Origin: CAMAUF01 sp046152925
GTDB lineage: Bacteria > Chloroflexota > Dehalococcoidia > Tepidiformales > Tepidiformaceae
Reading direction: 5' to 3'
NCBI GenBank assembly: GCA_046152925.1
Contig: JBJXFX010000020.1
Coordinates: 1 to 12,368 of the forward strand
DNA: 12,368 bases
The translations under genes and the position numbers were made by a program. Numbering within the stretch: the first letter of the stretch is position 1; each line of letters begins with the position of its first letter. The notes beneath the pieces are model-generated. The model did no database searches and had not been told where the DNA came from. It worked only from the letters and a program-made list of their open reading frames with translations. Shown here one piece after another: positions 6,239 through 11,465 of the stretch.

Positions 6239-6757
6239 TTAGTACCGGATGCCCGTGCCGGTCATGATCGCGACGACTTTGCCGTCGCTTTGGCGCTTGT
6301 ACTCGGTCTTCGAGGTGGTGATCAGCATTTCGCCGATGCCGCCCTTGCGTTCCTGGATGTCCGACGTGTAGCTGACGGACTCAAGGACATCGCCAGCGCA
6401 GATGTCGTCGAAGTATTCGATCTCGGTGCCGCCGTTGAGGATGCGCTTGAGCTGGCGCCGCGGCTGCGGGCCTGCGCCACCCATCGGGCCGCCGCCGCCG
6501 CCACGCCGGCCGCCGAAGGTCGGGTCGTTGTAGCGCGGGTCGTAGATCGGCGTGCCGAGGTAGCCCGGAGGGCACGGCAGGCTGCGATAGCCCGCGGCCT
6601 TTGCGGCGTCCTCGTCGTAGTAGATGGGGTCCACGTGCCCGACGGAGCGGGCAAACATCCGGACTTGGAGCTTATCGACTTCGCTGATGGTCACGTCGCC
6701 GCGCTTGCCGATTGTCGCGCGCATCTCATCGGTGATGAGGGACTCGTCGTCTGCCAT
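6239..6757 (-). CDS. FAS1-like dehydratase (MaoC_dehydrat_N) domain protein, HadA-like non-catalytic subunit
   Basis: The 172-residue hotdog protein begins with IGKRGDVTISEVDKLQVRMF and continues ARSVGHVDPIYYDEDAAKAA, the layout of FAS1-like dehydratase/HadA subunits. Aligned with the adjacent HadB-like protein (GDFYQIHYD against GHVDPIYYD), the catalytic Asp and His positions are His41 and Tyr46, so it should be non-catalytic and act in substrate binding with its partner. A Gly-rich, positively charged insert (about 82-101, GGRRGGGGGPMGGAG) lies between the hot-dog helix and the remaining strands. ATG 6757 has a perfect AGGAGG with 6-base spacing; the open frame extends upstream to 6820 without such a site. 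It precedes the MaoC-like gene by 11 bases. Confidence 0.86.
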   Translation of the reverse strand: MADDESLITDEMRATIGKRGDVTISEVDKLQVRMFARSVGHVDPIYYDEDAAKAAGYRSLPCPPGYLGTPIYDPRYNDPTFGGRRGGGGGPMGGAGPQPRRQLKRILNGGTEIEYFDDICAGDVLESVSYTSDIQERKGGIGEMLITTSKTEYKRQSDGKVVAIMTGTGIRY

Positions 6758-6782
6758 CCATTGCCTCCTGGAAGATGGGCGA

Positions 6783-6812
6783 AACATACCGGAGAGCAGC
6801 GAGCCTGGGCAA
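6783..6812 (-). promoter_or_regulatory. putative promoter of the dehydratase-SDR cluster
   Basis: On the minus strand TTGCCC (6807-6812) and TATGTT (6783-6788) are separated by 18 bases, a reasonable sigma-70-type -35/-10 pair. The predicted start at about 6776 gives a leader of about 19 bases that includes the AGGAGG of the FAS1-like gene. It suggests that the three enzymes can be transcribed independently of the upstream helical protein. Confidence 0.45.
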
Positions 6813-6830
6813 ACGGCCAACGGTCCATGC

Positions 6831-7361
6831 TTACCGGGCCGACCGCGTCAACGCCCAGCGAAGCCACCTCCGCCACCATGACTCGCGCACTGAGGTCTCG
6901 AAGGCCCGCTGCAACGCCGCCCGGACCGCCGCGTCCTCTTCGCCCGCAATCGCGGCGCCGAGCCACTCCGCCGTCGCCCTCGACCGCCTCGCTTCCAACA
7001 GCATCGCGGCGGACTTCCGGTCCGGCCCGGAAAGGTCCCCAACGACCGCGCGAAGCGCGTCGTCGGCAACCGGCCCGGACTGGGCGATGACCGCAACCAG
7101 GGCGGTCGCCATCCGCCAGTAGTCGTCGCTGACGTCCCCGGCGTCCGTCTCACGGATCGCATCCCACTGGGTCTGGATACGCGCGTGCTCGGCAACGAGA
7201 AACCGTACCTCGACCTCGCCAGCCAACGCCGCAAGCCGCCCCACGGGCTCCTGGCGGACCCGTTCGAGTTCGCAGTCGCGCAACACTTCCTCCCAGAGGC
7301 GGACGAATGCGCTTGCGGGCGTCCTGCCTGATCGCGAAGCGTCTGGCGGCGGCGGCGTCAT
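6831..7361 (-). CDS. hypothetical helical protein
   Basis: I do not recognise this 176-residue protein. It opens with a Pro-rich stretch (MTPPPPDAS, from a run of GGC triplets on the plus strand), then looks almost entirely helical and rich in Ala, Arg, Glu and Leu (FVRLWEEVLRDCELERVRQE; DDALRAVVGDLSGPDRKSAA). It ends in a Trp/Arg cluster (SWWRRWLRWALTRSAR) that could be an amphipathic membrane-associating tail. No signal peptide or full membrane span is seen. The frame stays open further upstream across the divergent VOC gene, so the start is uncertain. ATG 7361 is the last before the plus-strand promoter, but it has no clear ribosome binding site; GTG 7379 in the same frame is an alternative. 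It lies 73 bases upstream of the dehydratase cluster, with a candidate promoter in between. Confidence 0.6.
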   Translation of the reverse strand: MTPPPPDASRSGRTPASAFVRLWEEVLRDCELERVRQEPVGRLAALAGEVEVRFLVAEHARIQTQWDAIRETDAGDVSDDYWRMATALVAVIAQSGPVADDALRAVVGDLSGPDRKSAAMLLEARRSRATAEWLGAAIAGEEDAAVRAALQRAFETSVRESWWRRWLRWALTRSAR

Positions 7362-7366
7362 CTCGG

Positions 7367-7372
7367 TAGAGT
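7367..7372 (+). promoter_or_regulatory. putative -10 box (GGTAGAGTGCC) of the VOC-zinc finger-ilvA operon
   Basis: CGGTAGAGTGCC is shared word for word with the promoter of the first protease copy (9472-9483). TAGAGT fits TANNNT and would start transcription near 7379, giving a leader of about 25 bases with GGAGGGGG before the GTG at 7404. No -35 match was found. It lies within the 42 bases separating the divergent genes. Confidence 0.5.
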
Positions 7373-7403
7373 GCCACACACCCAGACCGGAGGGGGCGCC
7401 ACC

Positions 7404-7778
7404 GTGCTGAAACGGCTCGACAACATCGGCATCGCCGTCGCCAACGCGCGACGCTCGCTCGAGTTCTACATCAACGTCCTTGGCTTCGACGGCGAAGTCA
7501 GCGATGGCGAAGGTTCGTGCAAGCTCGCCGATGTCGCGCTCTATATCTTTGAATCGAAGACAGGCGGCGCCGTCAGACGTTCGACGAGTTACTACGACGA
7601 CCCCATCGGCCTCGACCACCTCTCGTTCGAAGTCGATGACATCGAAGCCGCAGGCCCCGCGCTGGAGACGAAAGGGGTCATCTTCGAAGGCGGGATCGTC
7701 GGCGAGCCCGGCGAGTTCCGTTACCGGGGCTTCAAGGACCCTGACGGCAATATGCTCTACATCATCCAGCACGCGTAG
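7404..7778 (+). CDS. VOC (glyoxalase/bleomycin-resistance fold) family protein
   Basis: This 124-residue, single-module VOC protein contains paired beta-alpha-beta-beta-beta units: LDNIGIAV...SLEFYINVLGF (5-28) and GLDHLSFEVDDIEAA...FKDPDGN (69-116). The fold covers glyoxalase I, methylmalonyl-CoA epimerase, ring-cleaving dioxygenases and drug-binding proteins. Of the usual metal ligands only His72 is clear. The first His of 'LDHIGI' is Asn7, and the Glu expected after DPDGNxx is Tyr119, so ordinary metal catalysis is doubtful. GTG 7404 is chosen because GGAGGGGG lies 7 bases upstream and homology begins here; an in-frame GTG at 7371 overlaps the -10 box. The gene is 24 bases from the zinc-binding protein, probably the first gene of an operon ending with threonine ammonia-lyase. 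The substrate is unknown. Confidence 0.85.
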   Translation: MLKRLDNIGIAVANARRSLEFYINVLGFDGEVSDGEGSCKLADVALYIFESKTGGAVRRSTSYYDDPIGLDHLSFEVDDIEAAGPALETKGVIFEGGIVGEPGEFRYRGFKDPDGNMLYIIQHA

Positions 7779-7802
7779 TCGGGCTTCGGGGGGCCCAGGT
7801 CG

Positions 7803-8207
7803 ATGGCGCAGGGAGAATGCCAGATCGGGAGCCGCTTTCATCGCTGCCATGGTGCGGTGGTGGAGAGCTGTCAGTACTGTGGCCGGCGCTTCTGCTCGCT
7901 CCACAAGCTCCTAGTCGAAGGCTACGAGGCCGTTTGCAAGCGCGAATCCTGCCGTCGCAAGCAAGAGGACCTCGCCGCGCACCTGGTCTATCGCACACGC
8001 GTATCCCAGAGGAACGCCGCCGGGCTCTGCGGCGTTGAAGATTGCGGCCCGCACCCGCCGGACCAATGCTCGCTTTGCCAGGGTCACTTCTGTGGACTGC
8101 ACCTGCACGAGCGCGTCTACCCATTTCGCGAAGGCCGCATCCTCATCGAACGGCGCGTCAGTATTTGTGGCCGTTGCTGGGACCGGCGCAAGATCTGGCG
8201 GCGGTGA
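7803..8207 (+). CDS. twin Cys/His-rich zinc-binding protein
   Basis: I do not recognise a named family. The 134-residue protein has 14 cysteines in two similar modules. Each is centred on C-x2-C-x4-C-x2-H: SCQYCGRRFCSLH at 22-34 and QCSLCQGHFCGLH at 88-100. Flanking pairs are Cys45/Cys50, Cys76/Cys81 and Cys122/Cys125. This resembles AN1- or B-box-like zinc fingers and probably binds at least two, perhaps four, zinc ions. The C-terminus is basic (DRRKIWRR), so nucleic acid or protein binding are both possible. No membrane segment is present. It lies 24 bases after the VOC gene, and its stop is only four bases before the ammonia-lyase ATG, so it is co-transcribed with enzymes. Start ATG 7803 has only a weak G-rich site. 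The regular Cys/His spacing argues for this frame over the antisense one. Confidence 0.75.
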   Translation: MAQGECQIGSRFHRCHGAVVESCQYCGRRFCSLHKLLVEGYEAVCKRESCRRKQEDLAAHLVYRTRVSQRNAAGLCGVEDCGPHPPDQCSLCQGHFCGLHLHERVYPFREGRILIERRVSICGRCWDRRKIWRR

Positions 8208-8211
8208 CACC

Positions 8212-9468
8212 ATGCCCGTGACCCTCGCCTCGATCGCCGAAGCACGGGACCGAATCGCCGGCGTCGTCCGCACGACGCCGCTCTGGCCATCCCGCGCGCT
8301 CAGCGGACGCGCAAGCCTCCCCGTCCACCTCAAATGCGAGCAACTCCAGCGCACCGGCTCCTTCAAGGCGCGCGGGGCATTGAACTTTGTCCTTCAAATG
8401 GGCGCCGCCGATGCCAAGCGCGGCCTCGTCGCGATGAGCGCTGGCAACCACGCCCAGGGCGTCGCGCTCGCCGCCCAAGCCCGCGGCATCGACGCGACGA
8501 TCGTCATGCCAGCCTATGCCCCGCTCGCCAAGCGACGCGCAACCGCCGCCTACGGCGCCACGGTCATCGCCTCCGGGGAGTCTCTCGATGAAGCGCGAGC
8601 GATCGCTCAAGCGATCGCCGCCGAGCAGGGTAAGCTCTTCGTCCCGCCCTTCGACCACGACCACATCATCGCCGGCCAGGGCACGGGCGGCCTCGAGATC
8701 CTCGAACAACTCCCAGACGTGGCGACCGTCGTCGTCCCGGCGGGCGGCGGTGGGCTTCTCGCGGGCGTCGCCGTCGCCGTGAAAGAATCGCGCCCGTCGG
8801 TGCGTGTCGTCGGCGTGCAGTCGGGGGCGATGCCGGGGATCGTCGCCTCGCTCCGGGCCGGCCAGCTGACACGAGTGGAGCCGCGCCGGACCCTCGCCGA
8901 CGGCGTCGCCGTCTCCGGACCCTCGGAGCGGACCTTCGCCCTCATCCAGCGCTACGTCGACGACGTTGTCACCGTGCCCGAGGAGTCGATCGCCGACGCG
9001 ATGGTCTTCCTCCTCGAACGGGCCCGGCTCGTCACCGAAGGCGCGGGCGCGCTCGCCGTTGCGGCCCTCCTGGGCGGCGCCGTCCGCCCGAGCGCAGGCC
9101 CGTGCGTTGCGGTGCTTTCGGGCGGCAACGTCGACATCAACACGCTGGGCGCCGTTGTCCGCCACGGCCTCAGCGACGCCGGGCGCTACCAGCGGCTCAC
9201 GGTCGAGGTCGCCGACACGCCGGGCCAACTCGCGATGCTCACCGCCATCCTCGCCACCCAAGGCGCGAACGTCCTCGAAGTCGAACACAACCGCGAGCTC
9301 CCCGGGCTCCCGATCGGCGTCGCTGCGGTGGAACTGCTCCTGGAAGTGGAAGATGTCGCCCACCACGCCCGCGTCCTGGACGCGCTCGCCGCCGCCGGCG
9401 TGGGCGAGCGCCCGGGCTTCGGCCGCCTCGCGACCGCCGAGGCCCGGCTGCGGCATGTCCTCGCCTGA
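8212..9468 (+). CDS. ilvA: threonine ammonia-lyase (threonine dehydratase), single ACT-like domain type
   Basis: This PLP enzyme converts L-threonine to 2-oxobutanoate and ammonia, the entry to isoleucine synthesis or threonine breakdown. The 418-residue protein is full length for the single-C-terminal-domain class. RTGSFKARGA (47-56) carries the PLP lysine Lys52. SAGNHAQG (76-83), the phosphate-binding loop PAGGGGLLAG (176-185), VTEGAGALA (274-282) and SGGNVD (303-308) follow. Residues about 328-400 (RLTVEVADTPGQLAMLTAIL) are an ACT-type regulatory domain; one domain suggests a TdcB/IlvA1-like enzyme rather than the two-ACT E. coli IlvA form. Regulation by isoleucine or another ligand is not predictable. 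ATG 8212 follows the zinc-protein stop by four bases with a GGTG site. The final codons were copied into the intergenic region at 9973. Confidence 0.94.
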   Translation: MPVTLASIAEARDRIAGVVRTTPLWPSRALSGRASLPVHLKCEQLQRTGSFKARGALNFVLQMGAADAKRGLVAMSAGNHAQGVALAAQARGIDATIVMPAYAPLAKRRATAAYGATVIASGESLDEARAIAQAIAAEQGKLFVPPFDHDHIIAGQGTGGLEILEQLPDVATVVVPAGGGGLLAGVAVAVKESRPSVRVVGVQSGAMPGIVASLRAGQLTRVEPRRTLADGVAVSGPSERTFALIQRYVDDVVTVPEESIADAMVFLLERARLVTEGAGALAVAALLGGAVRPSAGPCVAVLSGGNVDINTLGAVVRHGLSDAGRYQRLTVEVADTPGQLAMLTAILATQGANVLEVEHNRELPGLPIGVAAVELLLEVEDVAHHARVLDALAAAGVGERPGFGRLATAEARLRHVLA

Positions 9469-9480
9469 ATCCGGTAGAGT
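9457..9480 (+). repeat. left boundary of tandem duplication, copy 1 (end of ilvA plus promoter)
   Basis: These 24 bases recur at 9973-9995 with a single missing C. They comprise the last codons and the TGA stop of the ammonia-lyase gene followed by CTGAATCCGGTAGAGT. Beyond them the two protease genes align end to end. The repeat therefore marks the left edge of a duplicated unit of about 500 bases. Confidence 0.8.
9475..9480 (+). promoter_or_regulatory. putative -10 box (TAGAGT) of the first clan AA protease gene
   Basis: GGTAGAGT overlaps the region just after the ilvA stop. Exactly six bases separate it from the ATG at 9487, the geometry of a leaderless transcript. No -35 box is evident. 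That ATG is one base out of frame with the conserved protease frame (ATG 9540), so the RNA would carry either a 53-base leader or a leaderless upstream ORF. Confidence 0.5.
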
Positions 9481-9539
9481 GCCGTCATGCTGTCGTCGAA
9501 GCACACCCCGCACCAACCCTGCCGGAGCCATCGGAATCC

Positions 9540-9956
9540 ATGGGCGAAGTCGTCGTCGAAGTCCTACTGGAGAACGCGTTCGACCGGCACCTTGTGCGGA
9601 CAGGAGTGCTTCGGCCGGAAGGCGTGCGTCAGCTGTTGGTCGAAGCGTTGGTCGACACCGGCGCGACGGCGCTCATCCTCCCGGAGGCGGTCGTCCAAAC
9701 GCTGGGCTTGGACCTCACTGGGTCGACGGAGGTTGAGTTCGCGGACGGGCGAGTGACCGAGCGGCCCATCGCCGAATCGGTGTACCTGAGCCTCGAAGGC
9801 CGGGCCCGTGGGCACTATTGCTTCGTCGGTGCGCGAGGTGCTCGCCCGCTCTTGGGTCAAATTGTGCTGGAGAGCCTGGATCTCCTGGTCGACTGCAAGA
9901 ACCAACGTCTCATCTCCCGCACAGACTCAGCCGGGATGACGCGCTACCGTTCGTAA
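9540..9956 (+). CDS. clan AA (retropepsin-like) aspartic protease family protein, copy 1, active site intact
   Basis: The 138-residue protein has ALVDTGATALILPEAVVQTL (36-55), the retropepsin-type active-site hairpin with Asp39 in DTGAT, followed by VEFADGR (65-71) and LLGQIVLESLDLLVDC (104-119). This is the pattern of small single-domain bacterial clan AA proteins, which act as homodimers with one Asp from each subunit. Their cellular targets are largely unknown. No signal peptide or membrane span is seen, so it is probably cytoplasmic. ATG 9540 is chosen because the paralogue's homology starts at the same GEVVVE. The ribosome binding site is weak (CGGAG about 12-16 bases upstream). The leaderless-type ATG at 9487 is out of frame. 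The gene is 47% identical, without internal gaps, to the next one. Confidence 0.85.
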   Translation: MGEVVVEVLLENAFDRHLVRTGVLRPEGVRQLLVEALVDTGATALILPEAVVQTLGLDLTGSTEVEFADGRVTERPIAESVYLSLEGRARGHYCFVGARGARPLLGQIVLESLDLLVDCKNQRLISRTDSAGMTRYRS

Positions 9957-9972
9957 CCGCTCGACGAGACCC

Positions 9973-9995
9973 GTCCTCGCTGAATCCGGTAGAGT
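9973..9995 (+). repeat. left boundary of tandem duplication, copy 2 (relic of ilvA 3' end plus promoter)
   Basis: This matches 9457-9480 with one C deleted. It retains a relic of the last ammonia-lyase codons, including the TGA, although no lyase gene ends here. Its presence shows the order of events: the protease unit duplicated in place, downstream of ilvA. The near-perfect match, compared with roughly half-diverged proteins, suggests selection on the promoter part. Confidence 0.8.
9990..9995 (+). promoter_or_regulatory. putative -10 box (TAGAGT) of the second clan AA protease gene
   Basis: GGTAGAGT is followed by six bases and ATG 10002, which is in frame with the protease paralogue. This again fits a leaderless start. 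The sequence and spacing repeat those at 9475. No -35 box is evident. Confidence 0.5.
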
Positions 9996-10001
9996 TGCCG
10001 C

Positions 10002-10469
10002 ATGGTTGTCGTCGTCGAACCGAGCTTCCAAACCGGGAAAGGATGTGACACGTTCGTGGGCGAAGTTGTCGTCGAGATCTTCCTGGAGAATGCTTTCGAC
10101 GCCTACCGCGCCCGTGCGGGTGAGATAGCACCAGCCGATGTCCGCAGGGAGGCCGTGTCCGCGCTGATCGAAATCGGCACCACGGAACTCTACCTCGGCG
10201 AAGATCTCGTCGCTCGGCTGGGCCTGCCATACTTCGAGAGTCTCTCGGCCGAGTACGCGAACCGCCGCCGCGAGCGCCTCCCCGTCGCTGGGCCAGTCGC
10301 CCTCCAGCTCCTCGGGCAGACGCGCAACTTCGATTGCGTCGTAGGCCCCCCCGGTGCCCGGGCACTCGTCGGACAGGTCGTCTTGGAGAAGCTCGACCTC
10401 CTGGTCGACTGCGCCGGCCATCATCTCGTCTATCGCACGGACCCCGCTGGGCCTGTCTACCGGCTCTGA
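10002..10469 (+). CDS. clan AA aspartic protease homologue, copy 2, degenerate active site (probable pseudoprotease)
   Basis: This is the tandem paralogue of the preceding gene. From GEVVVEIFLENAFD onwards it aligns without internal gaps, about 65 of 137 positions identical, and the C-terminal LVGQVVLEKLDLLVDC is especially conserved. The active-site loop DTGAT is replaced by EIGTT (Glu57 to Thr61 from this start), so the catalytic Asp and the following Thr are both lost. It is probably not a protease by the usual mechanism. It could be a scaffold, or a partner that forms mixed dimers with copy 1. ATG 10002 is used because it is in frame and six bases from the -10 box. GTG 10056, which matches the start of copy 1, is an equally reasonable choice and would remove 18 residues. 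It converges on the small membrane-protein gene with one base between stops. Confidence 0.78.
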   Translation: MVVVVEPSFQTGKGCDTFVGEVVVEIFLENAFDAYRARAGEIAPADVRREAVSALIEIGTTELYLGEDLVARLGLPYFESLSAEYANRRRERLPVAGPVALQLLGQTRNFDCVVGPPGARALVGQVVLEKLDLLVDCAGHHLVYRTDPAGPVYRL

Positions 10470-10470
10470 G

Positions 10471-10626
10471 CTACTCCCGGCGGCGCTTGTCCTGCAGCAG
10501 CACCGTGTCGAGCACCATTAGCACCGCACCAATCAGCACCGAGATAGCGGCAAACCGGACCAGCTTCTTCACCAGCCGGAACAGCAGCCCCAGCGGCCAC
10601 GTGATCGGCTTCAACAACAGTCCCAT
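10471..10626 (-). CDS. small single-span membrane protein
   Basis: The 51-residue frame starts at ATG 10626 with GAGG 6 bases upstream, only 14 bases after the stop of the FabG-like dehydrogenase, and is probably the last gene of that operon. An amphipathic, basic N-terminal segment (LLFRLVKKLVRF) leads into a hydrophobic stretch, FAAISVLIGAVLMVLDTVLL, long enough for one membrane span. A charged tail, QDKRRRE, follows. By the positive-inside rule both flanks are basic, so the orientation is unclear. No family is recognised. The composition and the ribosome binding site make a real gene likely despite its length. Confidence 0.65.
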   Translation of the reverse strand: MGLLLKPITWPLGLLFRLVKKLVRFAAISVLIGAVLMVLDTVLLQDKRRRE

Positions 10627-10640
10627 GCGCGCCTCGCGGC

Positions 10641-11408
10641 CTAAATCAGCTGGCCGCCATCCAGGATAAGCGTCTGGCCCGTCGTGAACGACGACGCCTG
10701 GCTCGCGAAGTAGACGACCGCGCCCGCCATCTCCTCCGGCAGGCCGATCCGGCGCAACGCGCTGCCCTCGGTCGCCCCCTTCAGGATGCCCTCGTTCTCC
10801 CAGAGTGCCCGCGAAAACTCCGTCTTGATCAGCCCCGGCGCGATGCAATTCACGCGGATACCGTCCTTGCCCCACTGCTTCGCGCCGACCTGCGTCACCA
10901 TGATCACGGCCGCCTTCGAAATCGAATAGCCGCCGATCACGTCCGACGCCCGGAACCCGCCGGTCGAGCTCACGTTGATAATCGCGCCACCCTCGCCGTG
11001 CTCAAGCATCGCCGCGCGCGCGAACTTCGAAAGGAAGAACAACGACTTCACGTTCGTGTTCATGATCGCGTCCCAGGCCCGCTCGTCGATGTTCTGGATC
11101 GGCCCGAACGCAGGGTTCGTCGCCGCGTTGTTGACGAGGATGTCGACCCGGCCGAGCTGCCTCTTCGTCTCGTCGACCAGGTTCTGCAACGCGGCCATGT
11201 CACGGACGTTTGTCGGCACGGCGATCCCTCGCCTCCCCGTTGCGTTGACCGCCGCCACCGCTTCTTCGAGCGATTCCGGCTTGCGCGCGGCAATCGCGAC
11301 GTCCGCGCCCTGTTCGGCGAGCGCGATCGCCACCGAACGGCCGATACCGCGGCTCCCTCCGGTGACGATGGCGACTTTGCCGGTGAGCGAGAAGTCAGAG
11401 ATGGCCAA
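10641..11408 (-). CDS. FabG-like short-chain dehydrogenase/reductase
   Basis: This 255-residue classical SDR uses NAD(P)H to interconvert alcohols and ketones. TGGSRGIG (16-23) binds the cofactor and NNAA is at 93-96. The active site is Ser148 with Tyr161-x3-Lys165 (YSISKAA), PGLIKTEF follows at 191-198, and ILDGG closes the fold near the C-terminus. The start is TTG at 11408, with AGGAG and 7-base spacing; no better-placed ATG precedes the conserved LTGKVAIVTGG. It follows the zinc-type dehydrogenase by 57 bases on the same strand and precedes a small membrane protein, so the three are probably co-transcribed. Closest in style to the generic glucose/3-oxoacyl reductase-type SDRs; the substrate cannot be assigned, and it need not be the fatty-acid-synthesis FabG. 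Confidence 0.92.
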   Translation of the reverse strand: MAISDFSLTGKVAIVTGGSRGIGRSVAIALAEQGADVAIAARKPESLEEAVAAVNATGRRGIAVPTNVRDMAALQNLVDETKRQLGRVDILVNNAATNPAFGPIQNIDERAWDAIMNTNVKSLFFLSKFARAAMLEHGEGGAIINVSSTGGFRASDVIGGYSISKAAVIMVTQVGAKQWGKDGIRVNCIAPGLIKTEFSRALWENEGILKGATEGSALRRIGLPEEMAGAVVYFASQASSFTTGQTLILDGGQLI

Positions 11409-11465
11409 AGCGTGGCTCCTGCGGTCGAGCTTCCCCGCATTCTCGCCGAGAGCCGCGCTACGCGG

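Noticed and set aside
7345..7356. GGC triplet run as a functional repeat
   Set aside because: Only four units, explained by the Pro-rich start of the minus-strand protein.
7362..7904. N-terminal extension of the unknown helical protein across the VOC gene
   Set aside because: The extension is antisense to a clear VOC protein and its promoter; the real gene most likely starts near 7361.
7911..8366. 151-codon minus-strand frame antisense to the zinc-binding protein
   Set aside because: It looks fairly protein-like, but the opposite strand has regular Cys/His modules and fits tightly in the operon.
8158..9531. 457-codon minus-strand open frame
   Set aside because: Antisense to threonine ammonia-lyase, whose catalytic motifs are clear; the shadow is rich in Asp, Gly and Arg without recognisable motifs.
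9487..9756. 89-codon frame as an independent gene
   Set aside because: Ser/Arg-rich and out of frame with the conserved protease. It is reported only as a possible leaderless upstream frame, not as a gene.
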